NCBI GenBank assembly: GCA_900540535.1
Contig: UQGM01000017.1
Location: 1 to 47,889, forward strand
Direction: 5' to 3'
DNA: 47,889 nt
Source: an uncultured Oscillospiraceae bacterium
Lineage (GTDB): Bacteria > Bacillota > Clostridia > Oscillospirales > Acutalibacteraceae
This document shows, one piece after another, positions 34,544 through 42,535 of this stretch. Under the pieces are notes generated by a model that was not told where the DNA came from, ran no database searches, and saw nothing but the letters and a program-made list of their open reading frames with translations. The translations under genes were made by a program, and so were the position numbers. How positions within the stretch are numbered: the stretch's first letter is position 1; each line of letters begins with the position of its first letter.

Positions 34544-35462
34544 AAACAAAACCCTTTCAATAAAATTTTTGAAATATACCGTACTTCTTCCTCATGCGTT
34601 ATGTCGTTCTTGTATACATGAAAGCATATGAGTGAAAATTGATATAATTATTTTATAATTTGGGAATAAATATGTCAACAATGCTTATAAAAATAGATTT
34701 ACAAATATATTCCGATTTTTTGGTCAATTTAAATTATAAATTTGAACACTTAACATGACCAATCTGCCGCAACATTTTGCATAAAATCTCCCCATTATAT
34801 CAAAAATCATTTCATTAAATCATCAAAATAAAATATATTTTTCTTTCATTTTAGAAAAATTAGCACATATTCTGTGTAAAACAAATATGCCAAAATCTGC
34901 TCAGTGAGTCTCGGCATTTAATGTATACATGCTCGCAGCTTTATTAAGCTGCCGCCCCGTCAACATTGTATTTTAAGGAATTTATTTTTGGTAAGGTGAG
35001 ACAACAAGCAGCGCACGAAGTATACAAGCTCACGTTTTATTTATATATATCCCGCTATGAATATAACCACTTTAAAAGACAAATACCAAATAGCATATCT
35101 TAAAATTAATATTTGCAGCATTCTCCTGCAAAATCAGCGACATATTCACAGATAAAGATACAATAGAAAAAGGGAAATATACCGTTGAATAATCCTGTCA
35201 TTATGAATTTCTAAAATTGACTAAATAATAAATATATCACTTAAAATTTACAATCTAAATAGAATGCATAATACAACTTTTTTATTACTATTTTTATGGC
35301 ATCTAAGCTATCAAATAAAATTTTATAGACATCTTAATAGTTACTCTAAAAAATATTTCATTTTAAATTACCTAAAAATAATATATCTATAATACTGTTG
35401 GAAATTTTTATTCAAGACTTCATGTAAAAATTTCACTAATAATTTAAAATATTTAACTGAAA
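34544..35462. other. Long AT-rich intergenic region with three TGTATACA-type sites; no gene
   Basis: About 920 bases without a credible gene. Three palindrome-like sites are visible: CTTGTATACATG at about 34609, AATGTATACATG at about 34920, and GTATACAAG at about 35020, which on the other strand gives CTTGTATAC. A small hairpin GCAGCTT/AAGCTGC sits at 34935-34952. TTGTATACAA-like palindromes are typical of GntR-family operators, so this may be the control region of the flanking sugar genes. The rest shows nothing I can name. Confidence 0.45.
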
Positions 35463-35490
35463 TTGACTTTTTGTTTTAATTAACTATAAT
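35463..35490 (+). promoter_or_regulatory. Promoter of the GH43 gene
   Basis: TTGACT (35463-35468), 16 bases, TATAAT (35485-35490). TAGGAG lies 8-9 bases before ATG 35524. Confidence 0.8.
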
Positions 35491-35523
35491 TAAATAAACA
35501 TTTCACCGTTAGGAGAATTTTAT

Positions 35524-36378
35524 ATGAAATTAAATGACATTAATATAAGAGATCCTTTTATAATTTTAGAAAACAAAACTTATTATATGTACGGTACAAG
35601 AGCAAAAAAATTTGGACGAAAAACAGGCGGATTTGATGTATATACCTCTTCTGATTTGGAAAATTGGAGCAAACCTATCGAATGCTTTAATTCAGAAATC
35701 AACGGACTCAATGAAGGTGAAAATTGGGCTCCTGAGGTACATCGATACAATGGCAAATACTACATGTTTGCCACATTTCGGCAAAAAAACGATTTAAGAG
35801 GAGTATTCATTTTAAAATCCGATAAACCTGCGGGACCGTTTCTAAAATATTCAGTAGGGGCAATTACGCCCGAAAACTGGGAATGTCTTGATGGCACACT
35901 TTATATTGATAAAACCGGACAGCCGTATATTGTTTTCTGCCACGAACATACGCAGATAAAAGATGGAACTATTTGTTATATGAAATTAAATGAGGACTTG
36001 AAAACTCCAGTAAGTGAACCGATTCTAATCTTCTCAGCTTCCTCTCCGAAATGGGTAAAATTCAAGTTAAGTTTCAAGCACTACATAACTGACGGTCCTT
36101 TTATGTACCGAACTTCCACAGGAAAATTGCTGATGCTTTGGTCAACTACAATAAACCACAAATATGCAATTGCTGTTGCTGAATCGGATAACAACGAAAT
36201 AGATGGCAATTTTACTCAGCAGGAGCCACTTTTCACCCAGGACGGTGGACACAGTATGATTTTTAAAGCCGGTGATAAGCTTATGATTACCTATCATACA
36301 CCCAACAGAACAAACTTTGAACGTCCTGTTATCAGAGAGCTTAAGGATAACGGCGAAACAATTATAATAAGCGATTGA
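35524..36378 (+). CDS. Glycoside hydrolase family 43-like protein
   Basis: The protein has 284 residues, ATG 35524. The five-bladed propeller pattern shows the general-base Asp in NIRDPFI (7-13), WAPEVH (68-73), LDGTLYID (about 122-129) and, near residue 190, ITDGPFMYR. In many GH43 enzymes the last motif is E-G-P with the acid Glu. Here it is D-G-P, as in some subfamilies. It has no signal peptide and acts in the cytoplasm, on arabinosides, xylosides or galactosides. A terminator follows, so it is a single-gene unit. Confidence 0.8.
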   Translation: MKLNDINIRDPFIILENKTYYMYGTRAKKFGRKTGGFDVYTSSDLENWSKPIECFNSEINGLNEGENWAPEVHRYNGKYYMFATFRQKNDLRGVFILKSDKPAGPFLKYSVGAITPENWECLDGTLYIDKTGQPYIVFCHEHTQIKDGTICYMKLNEDLKTPVSEPILIFSASSPKWVKFKLSFKHYITDGPFMYRTSTGKLLMLWSTTINHKYAIAVAESDNNEIDGNFTQQEPLFTQDGGHSMIFKAGDKLMITYHTPNRTNFERPVIRELKDNGETIIISD

Positions 36379-36390
36379 ACCCATACGCAA

Positions 36391-36424
36391 AAACGGCAGG
36401 AAGAAACTTCCTGCCGTTTAATTT
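36391..36424. terminator. Bidirectional terminator between the GH43 gene and jag
   Basis: AAACGGCAGGAAG (36391-36403), loop AAA, CTTCCTGCCGTTT (36407-36419): 13-bp perfect arms. Confidence 0.88.
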
Positions 36425-36447
36425 CGGTAAAATAAGTTTTAATAAAC

Positions 36448-37413
36448 TTATTCTTTATCCTTATTAACTTCGATTTTTCCGTAACGGAAAGCTCCTTCGA
36501 CATCGCTTCTGGGAGCTCTATCTACTGCCGGTGCCTGAGGCTGTGACTGACGACGCTCGCCGCCTCTTCTTGAACCGCCTCTGCGGTCATATCCGCCTCT
36601 GCCTCTTGAGCCGTATCCTCTGCCATTTGAGCCGCCTGTGGGCTTGACTCCTTCAGCAAGAGCAATTACAACTCTGCGGTCACTGTCGCTTCCGATTGAG
36701 TGTGAAACGACACCCTCAACCTCCTGAACAGCAGTATGTATAATTCTGCGTTCATAAGGATTCATGGGCTCAAGAACAACATTTCTGCCGTTTTTGAGAA
36801 CTCTTGCAGCATTTCTCTTTGCAAGAGAGCGGAGAGTTTCTTCTCTCTTCTGACGATAGTTGCCGACATTGATTGAAACTCTTGTATATTCTCCCTCATT
36901 GCGGTTTGCAACAAGACTTACAAGATACTGGATTGCATCGAGAGTTTCGCCTCTTCTGCCGATAATCACGCCGTAATTATCGCCGCAGTCAATATCGAAA
37001 ACTATGCCGCCGTTTGCCTTTTTAGTGACAATTTTGGCATCATTAACACCGAGACCTGAAAGAATATCGAGAAGATATTCTGTTGTTTTGGTATCTTTAA
37101 ATTCAATAATCTCTTCCTGAGGTTCTGCCTTTTCAGCAGTTTCTTTTTCTTCTGCCTTTTCCGCAGCCTTTACTGTTTCTTTAACAGTAGGCTCTGCAGC
37201 TTCAGCTTTGGGCTTATCGGCAACAGGTGCATCGGGAAGCTCATAGTAAGCTCTGACCTTTGCTTTACCGCCGAAAATACCTAAAGTCTTTTTGCCTGCA
37301 ACGGCAAGCACCTCTATTTTAACCTCAACATTTTCAGGTGCAGCAAGCTGCGCAACAGCAGCCTGACGTGCAGCCTCAAGGGTTGAGCCCTTAGCGATTG
37401 CTTCTTTAATCAT
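36448..37413 (-). CDS. jag: Jag / KhpB-type RNA-binding protein
   Basis: The protein has 321 residues. An N-terminal Jag domain (SSSJ type, 'AIAKGSTLEAARQAAVAQL') is followed by an acidic Ala/Glu linker (about 70-105). Then come a KH domain with GRRGETLDAIQYLVS (about 152-166), an R3H domain ('YERRIIHTAVQEVEGVVSHS') and an Arg/Gly-rich tail rich in RGGYDRRGG-like repeats. It binds RNA with KhpA and is linked to cell division and membrane protein insertion. It is the last gene of the rpmH operon, 29 bases after yidC. Confidence 0.92.
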   Translation of the reverse strand: MIKEAIAKGSTLEAARQAAVAQLAAPENVEVKIEVLAVAGKKTLGIFGGKAKVRAYYELPDAPVADKPKAEAAEPTVKETVKAAEKAEEKETAEKAEPQEEIIEFKDTKTTEYLLDILSGLGVNDAKIVTKKANGGIVFDIDCGDNYGVIIGRRGETLDAIQYLVSLVANRNEGEYTRVSINVGNYRQKREETLRSLAKRNAARVLKNGRNVVLEPMNPYERRIIHTAVQEVEGVVSHSIGSDSDRRVVIALAEGVKPTGGSNGRGYGSRGRGGYDRRGGSRRGGERRQSQPQAPAVDRAPRSDVEGAFRYGKIEVNKDKE

Positions 37414-37442
37414 CGTATATCACCACCTGCATTTATTGAGAA

Positions 37443-38378
37443 TCAGTTTTCTTTTTTCCCCGCAACAAGCTTAAGGTTATTCTCCATTGAACGACGCTCA
37501 ATGGTTTCCTCAATCATAACCTTTGCAAGTACGTTTTTGGGGCTGTGTGTATGTCCTATGATAAGAGTCTGGAAGAACATAAAGAGGTTGGACATTGTCC
37601 AGTAAATACCGATACCGGCAGGGAACTGGAAGGCAATGTAAACAGAAAACAACGGCATACCGAATGACATGCATCCCATAGCAGGGTTCTTGGACATTTC
37701 AGGGTTTGTCTTTTTCTGACGCATATAGCTGAGCGCACTGGTCATGAGAGAAGTTACACCGGAAAGTATCGGGATAAGCCAAAGAAGGTTGAGCACTTTG
37801 TAGTCCGGAGTCTGAGCCATGTTAATTCCTAAAAATGTAAAATCGAAATTCTGAAGCTTTTCGATTACATCGCCACTCACTAAACCAGAAAGATCCTCAA
37901 TGAACTTTTGGTTATGTGCATGATTGATAACAGAAAGCTCAATAGCACTTGCTGCTCTACCGGAAGCTTCACCGGCTATCTTCTGCACTGCAGTTGTAAG
38001 CACTTCTACAGTCTCTTTGGGAAGGTGAAGAACATAGCTGAGAGGACGATAGATAACTCCGTAAAGACCTATCATTATGGGGAACTGAATTGCAAGGGGC
38101 AGACAACCTGCTCCTAAAGGATTTGCTCCCTCACGCTGATAAAGAGCATTCATTTCCTCATTTATCTTCTGCTGGTTTCCCGCATATCTCTGCTGAATTT
38201 TCTTGATTTTAGGCTGAAGGCGAGCCTGCTTAGCCATACCCTTCTGCTGGCTTATTGCAAGAGGTATCATAATAAATCTTGTAAGCACTGTGAAAAGCAC
38301 AAGGGACCAACCGTAATTTCCTACAATTTCATAGCACCAGGAAAGTATCCAACCAAATGGAGCGTAAAAAATAGACAT
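37443..38378 (-). CDS. yidC: YidC/Oxa1-family membrane protein insertase
   Basis: The protein has 311 residues and starts MSIFYAPFGWIL. Five membrane segments fit the family, with the conserved Arg in the groove (LTRFIMIPL, about 34-42) and the cytoplasmic hairpin (KQARLQPKIKKIQQRY). It inserts small proteins into the membrane with or without Sec. It lacks the lipobox of the Bacillus SpoIIIJ form. It is the partner of YidD in the same operon. Confidence 0.93.
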   Translation of the reverse strand: MSIFYAPFGWILSWCYEIVGNYGWSLVLFTVLTRFIMIPLAISQQKGMAKQARLQPKIKKIQQRYAGNQQKINEEMNALYQREGANPLGAGCLPLAIQFPIMIGLYGVIYRPLSYVLHLPKETVEVLTTAVQKIAGEASGRAASAIELSVINHAHNQKFIEDLSGLVSGDVIEKLQNFDFTFLGINMAQTPDYKVLNLLWLIPILSGVTSLMTSALSYMRQKKTNPEMSKNPAMGCMSFGMPLFSVYIAFQFPAGIGIYWTMSNLFMFFQTLIIGHTHSPKNVLAKVMIEETIERRSMENNLKLVAGKKEN

Positions 38379-38395
38379 TTGTTTCCTCCGTATTG

Positions 38396-38614
38396 TTATT
38401 TCTTGGGCGGAACAGGGTCATAGCCTCCCGGACAAAAGGGGTTGCAGCGCAGAATACGCCATGCCGCTAAAGCTCCGCCTTTGAAAAAGCCGAATCTCTC
38501 TATGGCTTCATAGGCATAAGCCGAGCAGGTCGGATAAAATCGGCAGCGTGCAGGAAACAGAGGTGAAATCCGCCGCTGATAAAAACGAATCATTTTAAGC
38601 GCTGTTTTTTTCAT
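38396..38614 (-). CDS. yidD: Membrane protein insertion efficiency factor YidD
   Basis: The protein has 72 residues. CRFYPTCSAYAYEAIERFG and 'RILRCNPFCPGGYDPVP' are the YidD signatures. It overlaps rnpA by one base (TAATG), which suggests coupled translation, and precedes yidC by 17 bases. It helps YidC-dependent insertion at the membrane. Confidence 0.93.
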   Translation of the reverse strand: MKKTALKMIRFYQRRISPLFPARCRFYPTCSAYAYEAIERFGFFKGGALAAWRILRCNPFCPGGYDPVPPKK

Positions 38615-38964
38615 TATTTCATAATCCCTGCTGATTTAAGTTGCTCACTCATAACTGCGTATATATCGTTGGAGTTGGAGTAGGTGGTTTTTGTCCGTGC
38701 AACAAAAACTATATCGCAGCCGGTTCCGGAAATGAGCTGTGGTTTGCATTGGGCAAAAGCTGCCCTTATTACTCTTTTCGCACGGTTTCGGTGTACTGCA
38801 TTGCCTATCTTTTTACCCGCAGTTATTCCTATACGACAAATTCCCGCACGGTTTTTGTTCACATACGTAACCAGTGCAGGATTTTTGTACGACTTGCCAC
38901 GCCAATAGGCACGGCGAAAATCACTATTCGTGTTTAAAACAACTGTTTTAACTGCTTTAGACAA
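38614..38964 (-). CDS. rnpA: Ribonuclease P protein component
   Basis: The protein has 116 residues. KKIGNAVHRNRAKRVIRAAF (about 51-70) is the RNR signature that contacts the RNase P RNA. It processes tRNA 5' ends. The gene lies 118 bases behind rpmH, the standard order. Confidence 0.93.
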   Translation of the reverse strand: MSKAVKTVVLNTNSDFRRAYWRGKSYKNPALVTYVNKNRAGICRIGITAGKKIGNAVHRNRAKRVIRAAFAQCKPQLISGTGCDIVFVARTKTTYSNSNDIYAVMSEQLKSAGIMK

Positions 38965-39082
38965 TTCAGACCACCGCTCACGGAGTTCTTCCCTTATGTT
39001 CTATTATTTTATATTACCTTATTATATATACAGGCAATACAAAACCTAAACCTTCAGGCTCTCCGAATTAAAATAGGCAAAA

Positions 39083-39217
39083 TCAGTATGTGAGCTGCTT
39101 TCTGCCCTTTGCCCTGCGGCGTGAAAGTACCTTGCGTCCGTTTCTGTCGGCCATTCTCTTACGGAATCCGTGCTCCATCTTTCTGTGACGCTTCTTAGGC
39201 TGGTAAGTTCTCTTCAT
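39083..39217 (-). CDS. rpmH: 50S ribosomal protein L34
   Basis: The protein has 44 residues, ATG 39217, MKRTYQPKKRHRKMEHGF. The length and the basic pattern are those of L34. A longer frame upstream is not part of the gene. AGGAGG lies 8 bases before the ATG. It is the first gene of the operon rpmH-rnpA-yidD-yidC-jag. Confidence 0.95.
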   Translation of the reverse strand: MKRTYQPKKRHRKMEHGFRKRMADRNGRKVLSRRRAKGRKQLTY

Positions 39218-39338
39218 CTTTCTGACCTCCTTTTTTGAGGGTGATAAGCAAAAAGGCTTGTCCGCTTTTGTAGATAAAAAGCCGCCTCTTACTGTCATTA
39301 ATAATACTTAACTGTAAAAAACAGTCTTGCAGAGATTC

Positions 39339-39368
39339 ATTATATAACACAGTATGCAATAATGTCAA
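39339..39368 (-). promoter_or_regulatory. Promoter of the rpmH operon
   Basis: On the minus strand TTGACA (39368-39363), 18 bases, TATAAT (39344-39339), about 120 bases before rpmH. Confidence 0.75.
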
Positions 39369-39451
39369 CTAAATTTTGCATATTCAAAGGCCTTAAATAA
39401 GGTTTTTTGAATTTTTTCTTTTAAACATGACAATGTTTTTTTGAAAAAAAC

Positions 39452-39483
39452 TTGCATTGCTTTTTGCTTTGTGATATTATAAT
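39452..39483 (+). promoter_or_regulatory. Promoter of rpsT
   Basis: TTGCAT (39452-39457), 17 bases, TATTAT (39475-39480); TATAAT at 39478 is an alternative -10. GAAGGAGGTG lies before the ATG. Confidence 0.7.
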
Positions 39484-39517
39484 AACCTGTATGAGAAGCC
39501 GAAGGAGGTGTGACACT

Positions 39518-39781
39518 ATGCCAAATATTAAATCTGCTAAAAAGCGTGTTCTCGTTTCTCAGACAAAGGCTGCTAACAACAAGGCAAGAAAGTCTGAGCT
39601 CAAAACAGTCATCAAAAAGGCAAATGCAGCTATCGAAGCTAATGCTGCCGATAAGGACGTTGCAGTTAAGGTTGCAGTCAAGAGAATTGACCAGGCTGCT
39701 GCAAAGGGTCTTATCCACAAGAAGAACGCTGCACACAAAAAGTCCGCCCTTGTTTGCAAGCTTAACGGTGCAAAGGCGTAA
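39518..39781 (+). CDS. rpsT: 30S ribosomal protein S20
   Basis: The protein has 87 residues, ATG 39518, MPNIKSAKKRVLVSQTKAAN. The helical, Ala/Lys-rich sequence with the 'KGLIHKKNAAHKKSAL' end is S20. It binds 16S rRNA. The gene is monocistronic with its own promoter and terminator and stands back to back with the rpmH operon. Confidence 0.95.
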   Translation: MPNIKSAKKRVLVSQTKAANNKARKSELKTVIKKANAAIEANAADKDVAVKVAVKRIDQAAAKGLIHKKNAAHKKSALVCKLNGAKA

Positions 39782-39833
39782 GCGACAAATTAATGCGGAA
39801 AGCAAACCTTTTAAGGTTTTAGCTATATGAACA

Positions 39834-39867
39834 GCCGGAAGGATTTTCCTTCCGGCATTCGTATTTT
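39834..39867 (+). terminator. Terminator of rpsT
   Basis: GCCGGAAGG (39834-39842) pairs with CCTTCCGGC (39848-39856), followed by ATTCGTATTTTT. Confidence 0.88.
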
Positions 39868-39903
39868 TACGGGGAATTTTAATTCTAAAATAAACTCCGT
39901 ACT

Positions 39904-40638
39904 TTAAATAACTATTCCGCCGTTGACTCCCAGAACCTGTCCAGTTATAAAGCCTGCCTCTTCCCCTGCAAGGAATACCGCCGCTGCAGCTACTTCCTCC
40001 GGTTTGCCTATTCTGCAAAGGGGAGTTTCATCGGCAAGGGCTGCCATATCCTCCGCAGTAAAGGCACTGTTCATATCAGTTTCAATAACCCCCGGGGAAA
40101 CTGCGTTGACGGTTATTCCGCTGGGTCCAACTTCCTTGGCAAGTGCTTTTGTAAGACCTATCACTCCCGCTTTTGCCGCAGAGTAATCCACCTCGCAGGA
40201 GCCTCCCGTCTCGCCCCACATTGAGGTAATATTTATTATCCGTCCCCATTTATTTCTTATCATATATGGCAGGGCACGGCGGCAGCAATAAAATACGCCT
40301 TTGAGATTTACACCTATCATCCTCTCGAAATCCTCATCGGTTATATCGGTAAAAAGCTTTTGTCTGCCTATTCCAGCATTGCAGATAAGCACATCTGCTC
40401 CCGAAAACTTTTCCTCGGCAAATGCAAAAAGCTTTTCCACCTCTTCACTTTTTGAAACATCAGCTTTAAAGGCATAAACCTCTGCTCCAAGTTTTCTTGC
40501 CTCTTTCTCAGTTTCAAAAGCCGCATTTTCATTTTTCTCATAACAGAAAACAACATTATATCCCTTTTGGGCAAAGGACAGAACCATGCTTCTACCTATT
40601 CCCCTTGAGCCTCCCGTAATAACGGCTGTCTTTTTCAT
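39904..40638 (-). CDS. Short-chain dehydrogenase, FabG-like 3-oxoacyl reductase
   Basis: The protein has 244 residues. The NADP site is TGGSRGIG (8-15), with NAG near 88 and the catalytic triad Ser in NITSMWGETGG and Tyr-x-x-x-Lys in DYSAAKAG (about 153-157). The end, 'AGFITGQVLGVNGGIVI', is the FabG type. It reduces a beta-keto group, probably of acyl-ACP, but the gene stands alone rather than in a fatty acid operon, so a different substrate is possible. Confidence 0.88.
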   Translation of the reverse strand: MKKTAVITGGSRGIGRSMVLSFAQKGYNVVFCYEKNENAAFETEKEARKLGAEVYAFKADVSKSEEVEKLFAFAEEKFSGADVLICNAGIGRQKLFTDITDEDFERMIGVNLKGVFYCCRRALPYMIRNKWGRIINITSMWGETGGSCEVDYSAAKAGVIGLTKALAKEVGPSGITVNAVSPGVIETDMNSAFTAEDMAALADETPLCRIGKPEEVAAAAVFLAGEEAGFITGQVLGVNGGIVI

Positions 40639-40758
40639 CTGTTTATTCCTCCGAGTCTTTATATGCTTATTTTACACCTAAAACAAAAAGTTTTCCACAC
40701 TCATCGGTGCAAGAGGAAGATTATTACTTAAGATATTTAAGAAATTATTAAAAAACTA

Positions 40759-40787
40759 TTGGAAATTTTTCTTTCATCGTATATAAT
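40759..40787 (+). promoter_or_regulatory. Promoter of the Na+-pump beta subunit operon
   Basis: TTGGAA (40759-40764), 17 bases, TATAAT (40782-40787). Transcription would start near 40795, leaving a leader of about 178 bases. Confidence 0.75.
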
Positions 40788-40797
40788 AGTTACGTTA

Positions 40798-40920
40798 CTG
40801 AAGAGGGAGTAGCTTGCGGTTTATCCGTAGTATTGATGCGACATTACGGCTCTTCGCCCGCACATACTTTAAAGAGCAAGACTTTTCATTATGCAAGCTG
40901 CATGGTGGAGGTCTTTTTTC
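40798..40920 (+). promoter_or_regulatory. Riboswitch-like attenuator leader (yybP-ykoY-like flanks)
   Basis: A closing helix TGAAGAG (40798-40804) pairs with CTTTTCA (40882-40888). Next to it are GGAGTAGC and AGCAAGA, as at the base of the Mn2+ yybP-ykoY riboswitch. Inside is TGCGG/CCGCA around a CCGTA/TACGG hairpin. The usual yybP L3 sequence is not evident. Downstream lies a terminator: AAGAC (40878-40882) with GTCTT (40911-40915) around CATTATGCA-AGC-TGCATGGTG, then T6. GTAGCTTGC (40809-40817) can instead pair with GCAAGCTGC (40893-40901) as an antiterminator. The ligand is unknown. Confidence 0.6.
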
Positions 40921-40971
40921 TTTTGCCAACCCTTTTCCAAAAATTTAAGTAAAGGACGTGATTTTGAAAAA

Positions 40972-42102
40972 ATGGATATTTCCGTACTTTTTTCAAACTT
41001 TACCGAAATCCGCTGGCAAATGATAGTCATGTGGGTAATAGGCGCAATTCTTGTTTATCTTGCAATCAAGAAAAACATGGAGCCCTCTCTTCTTCTTCCC
41101 ATGGGCTTCGGCGCTATTCTCGTTAACCTGCCCCTTTCCGGTGCAGTAACTCAGGGCCTTGAAATCGGACCCGTTGACACTCTGTTCAATGCAGGTATTG
41201 CAAACGAGCTTTTCCCGCTGCTTCTGTTCATCGGTATCGGTGCAATGATAGACTTCGGTCCCCTGCTGAGTAACCCGAAAATGATGCTCTTCGGCGCAGC
41301 CGCCCAGTTCGGTATTTTCTTCACTCTCAGCCTTGCTACACTTGTAGGATTTGAGCTTAAGGATGCCGCTTCAATCGCTATTATCGGTGCTGCTGACGGA
41401 CCCACATCTATTTTCGTTGCTAACTACTTCCAATCAAACTACACAGGCGCAATTATCGTTGCCGCTTACTCTTATATGGCTCTCGTTCCGATTATACAGC
41501 CCCCTGTTATCAAGCTGGTTACAACCAAAAAAGAACGACTTATCCGTATGCCTTATAATCCTCAGGGCGTTTCAAAGACCACAAAGATTCTCTTCCCCAT
41601 TATGATTACAATCATTGCAGGTCTTGTTGCTCCCAAATCAGTCGCCCTTGTCGGCTTCCTGATGTTCGGTAACCTTATCCGTGAGTGCGGTGTTCTCGAT
41701 AACCTTTCAAAGAGCGCTCAGAACGAACTTGCAAACCTCATCACAATTCTTCTCGGACTTTCAGTTTCCACAAAGATGCAGTATGAGCAGTTCCTCAACG
41801 TTCAGACTCTTATGATCATGGCTCTCGGACTTGTCGCTTTCATCTTCGATACAATCGGCGGCGTTATGTTTGCAAAGATCATAAACCTCTTCACAAAGAA
41901 CAAGATCAACCCCATGGTCGGTGCTGCCGGTATTTCCGCATTCCCCATGTCATCACGTGTTGTTCATAAAATGGGTCTTGAGGAAGATCCTCAGAACTTC
42001 CTGCTCATGCACGCTGCCGGCGCAAACGTTTCCGGTCAGATTGCATCAGTTATCGCAGGCGGTATGATCATCAGCCTTGTTTCTAAGGCTCTCGGAATGT
42101 AA
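40972..42102 (+). CDS. Sodium-ion-translocating decarboxylase beta subunit
   Basis: I use ATG 40972 (376 residues, MDISVLFSNF). An in-frame ATG at 40891 would lie inside the leader hairpin. The ribosome site is weak and distant (AAAGGA, 40951). The protein is very hydrophobic with family blocks IGAADGPTSIFVANYF and 'GAAGISAFPMSSRVVHKMG'. The Asp in the first block is the Na+ site of OadB-type pumps. It couples decarboxylation (oxaloacetate, methylmalonyl-CoA or glutaconyl-CoA) to Na+ export. The alpha and biotin subunits are not nearby. A small membrane gene follows. Confidence 0.9.
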   Translation: MDISVLFSNFTEIRWQMIVMWVIGAILVYLAIKKNMEPSLLLPMGFGAILVNLPLSGAVTQGLEIGPVDTLFNAGIANELFPLLLFIGIGAMIDFGPLLSNPKMMLFGAAAQFGIFFTLSLATLVGFELKDAASIAIIGAADGPTSIFVANYFQSNYTGAIIVAAYSYMALVPIIQPPVIKLVTTKKERLIRMPYNPQGVSKTTKILFPIMITIIAGLVAPKSVALVGFLMFGNLIRECGVLDNLSKSAQNELANLITILLGLSVSTKMQYEQFLNVQTLMIMALGLVAFIFDTIGGVMFAKIINLFTKNKINPMVGAAGISAFPMSSRVVHKMGLEEDPQNFLLMHAAGANVSGQIASVIAGGMIISLVSKALGM

Positions 42103-42117
42103 GAAAGGAGTCGGATT

Positions 42118-42342
42118 ATGAATTTACTTTCAATTTTTACAGCTTTATCCCTTGCCGCAAACACCGGCTTCAATTTCAATATCAATCTTGACGGATTCCT
42201 TCAGACTCTTTACATGATGCTCTACGGTATGCTTGGTATCTTTATGGTAATCATCGCCATAATGATAGGAATTAAAGTTCTCTTTAAGCTTTTCCCCGTC
42301 GATAAGGAAAAGAAAAACAAAGATAACGGCAAGAAGGAATAA
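42118..42342 (+). CDS. Small membrane protein, OadG-like accessory subunit
   Basis: The protein has 74 residues, ATG 42118 with GAAAGGAG upstream, 15 bases after the beta subunit stop. A single membrane segment (about 31-58, YMMLYGMLGIFMVIIAIMIG) ends in a Lys-rich tail (KEKKNKDNGKKE). This size and layout match gamma subunits of Na+ decarboxylases, though sequence identity is weak in that family. The gamma role is inferred mainly from position. Confidence 0.65.
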   Translation: MNLLSIFTALSLAANTGFNFNINLDGFLQTLYMMLYGMLGIFMVIIAIMIGIKVLFKLFPVDKEKKNKDNGKKE

Positions 42343-42356
42343 ATTAAATAAAGCAT

Positions 42357-42390
42357 AAAGCGGTTCTCAGAAATGAGAACCGCTTTTCTT
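42357..42390 (+). terminator. Terminator of the Na+-pump operon
   Basis: AAAGCGGTTCTCA (42357-42369), loop GAAA, TGAGAACCGCTTT (42374-42386), then T-rich. Confidence 0.88.
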
Positions 42391-42535
42391 TTGCCTATAA
42401 AACTACGCAAAAATCAATTGTAAGTTTGAATAAAAAAGCAGAGAAAAAATTATGTAACAATCGAATTGTAATAGACATCTAAGCTATGATAATATCAGTT
42501 ACATTGATTTTTTAAAAATATCGGAGACCAAAACC

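Noticed and set aside
39365..40018. 217-residue minus-strand frame across rpsT and its flanks
   Set aside because: It covers rpsT, its promoter and terminator, and the sequence is low-complexity and unlike any protein family.
40691..40699. DnaA-box-like TTTTCCACA
   Set aside because: A single near-match without companions or an AT-rich unwinding cluster; not enough for an origin.
35301..42486. Shared 12-mer CATCTAAGCTAT upstream of the GH43 and sialidase genes
   Set aside because: Chance alone gives many 12-base matches in a window of this size, and the distances to the genes differ.
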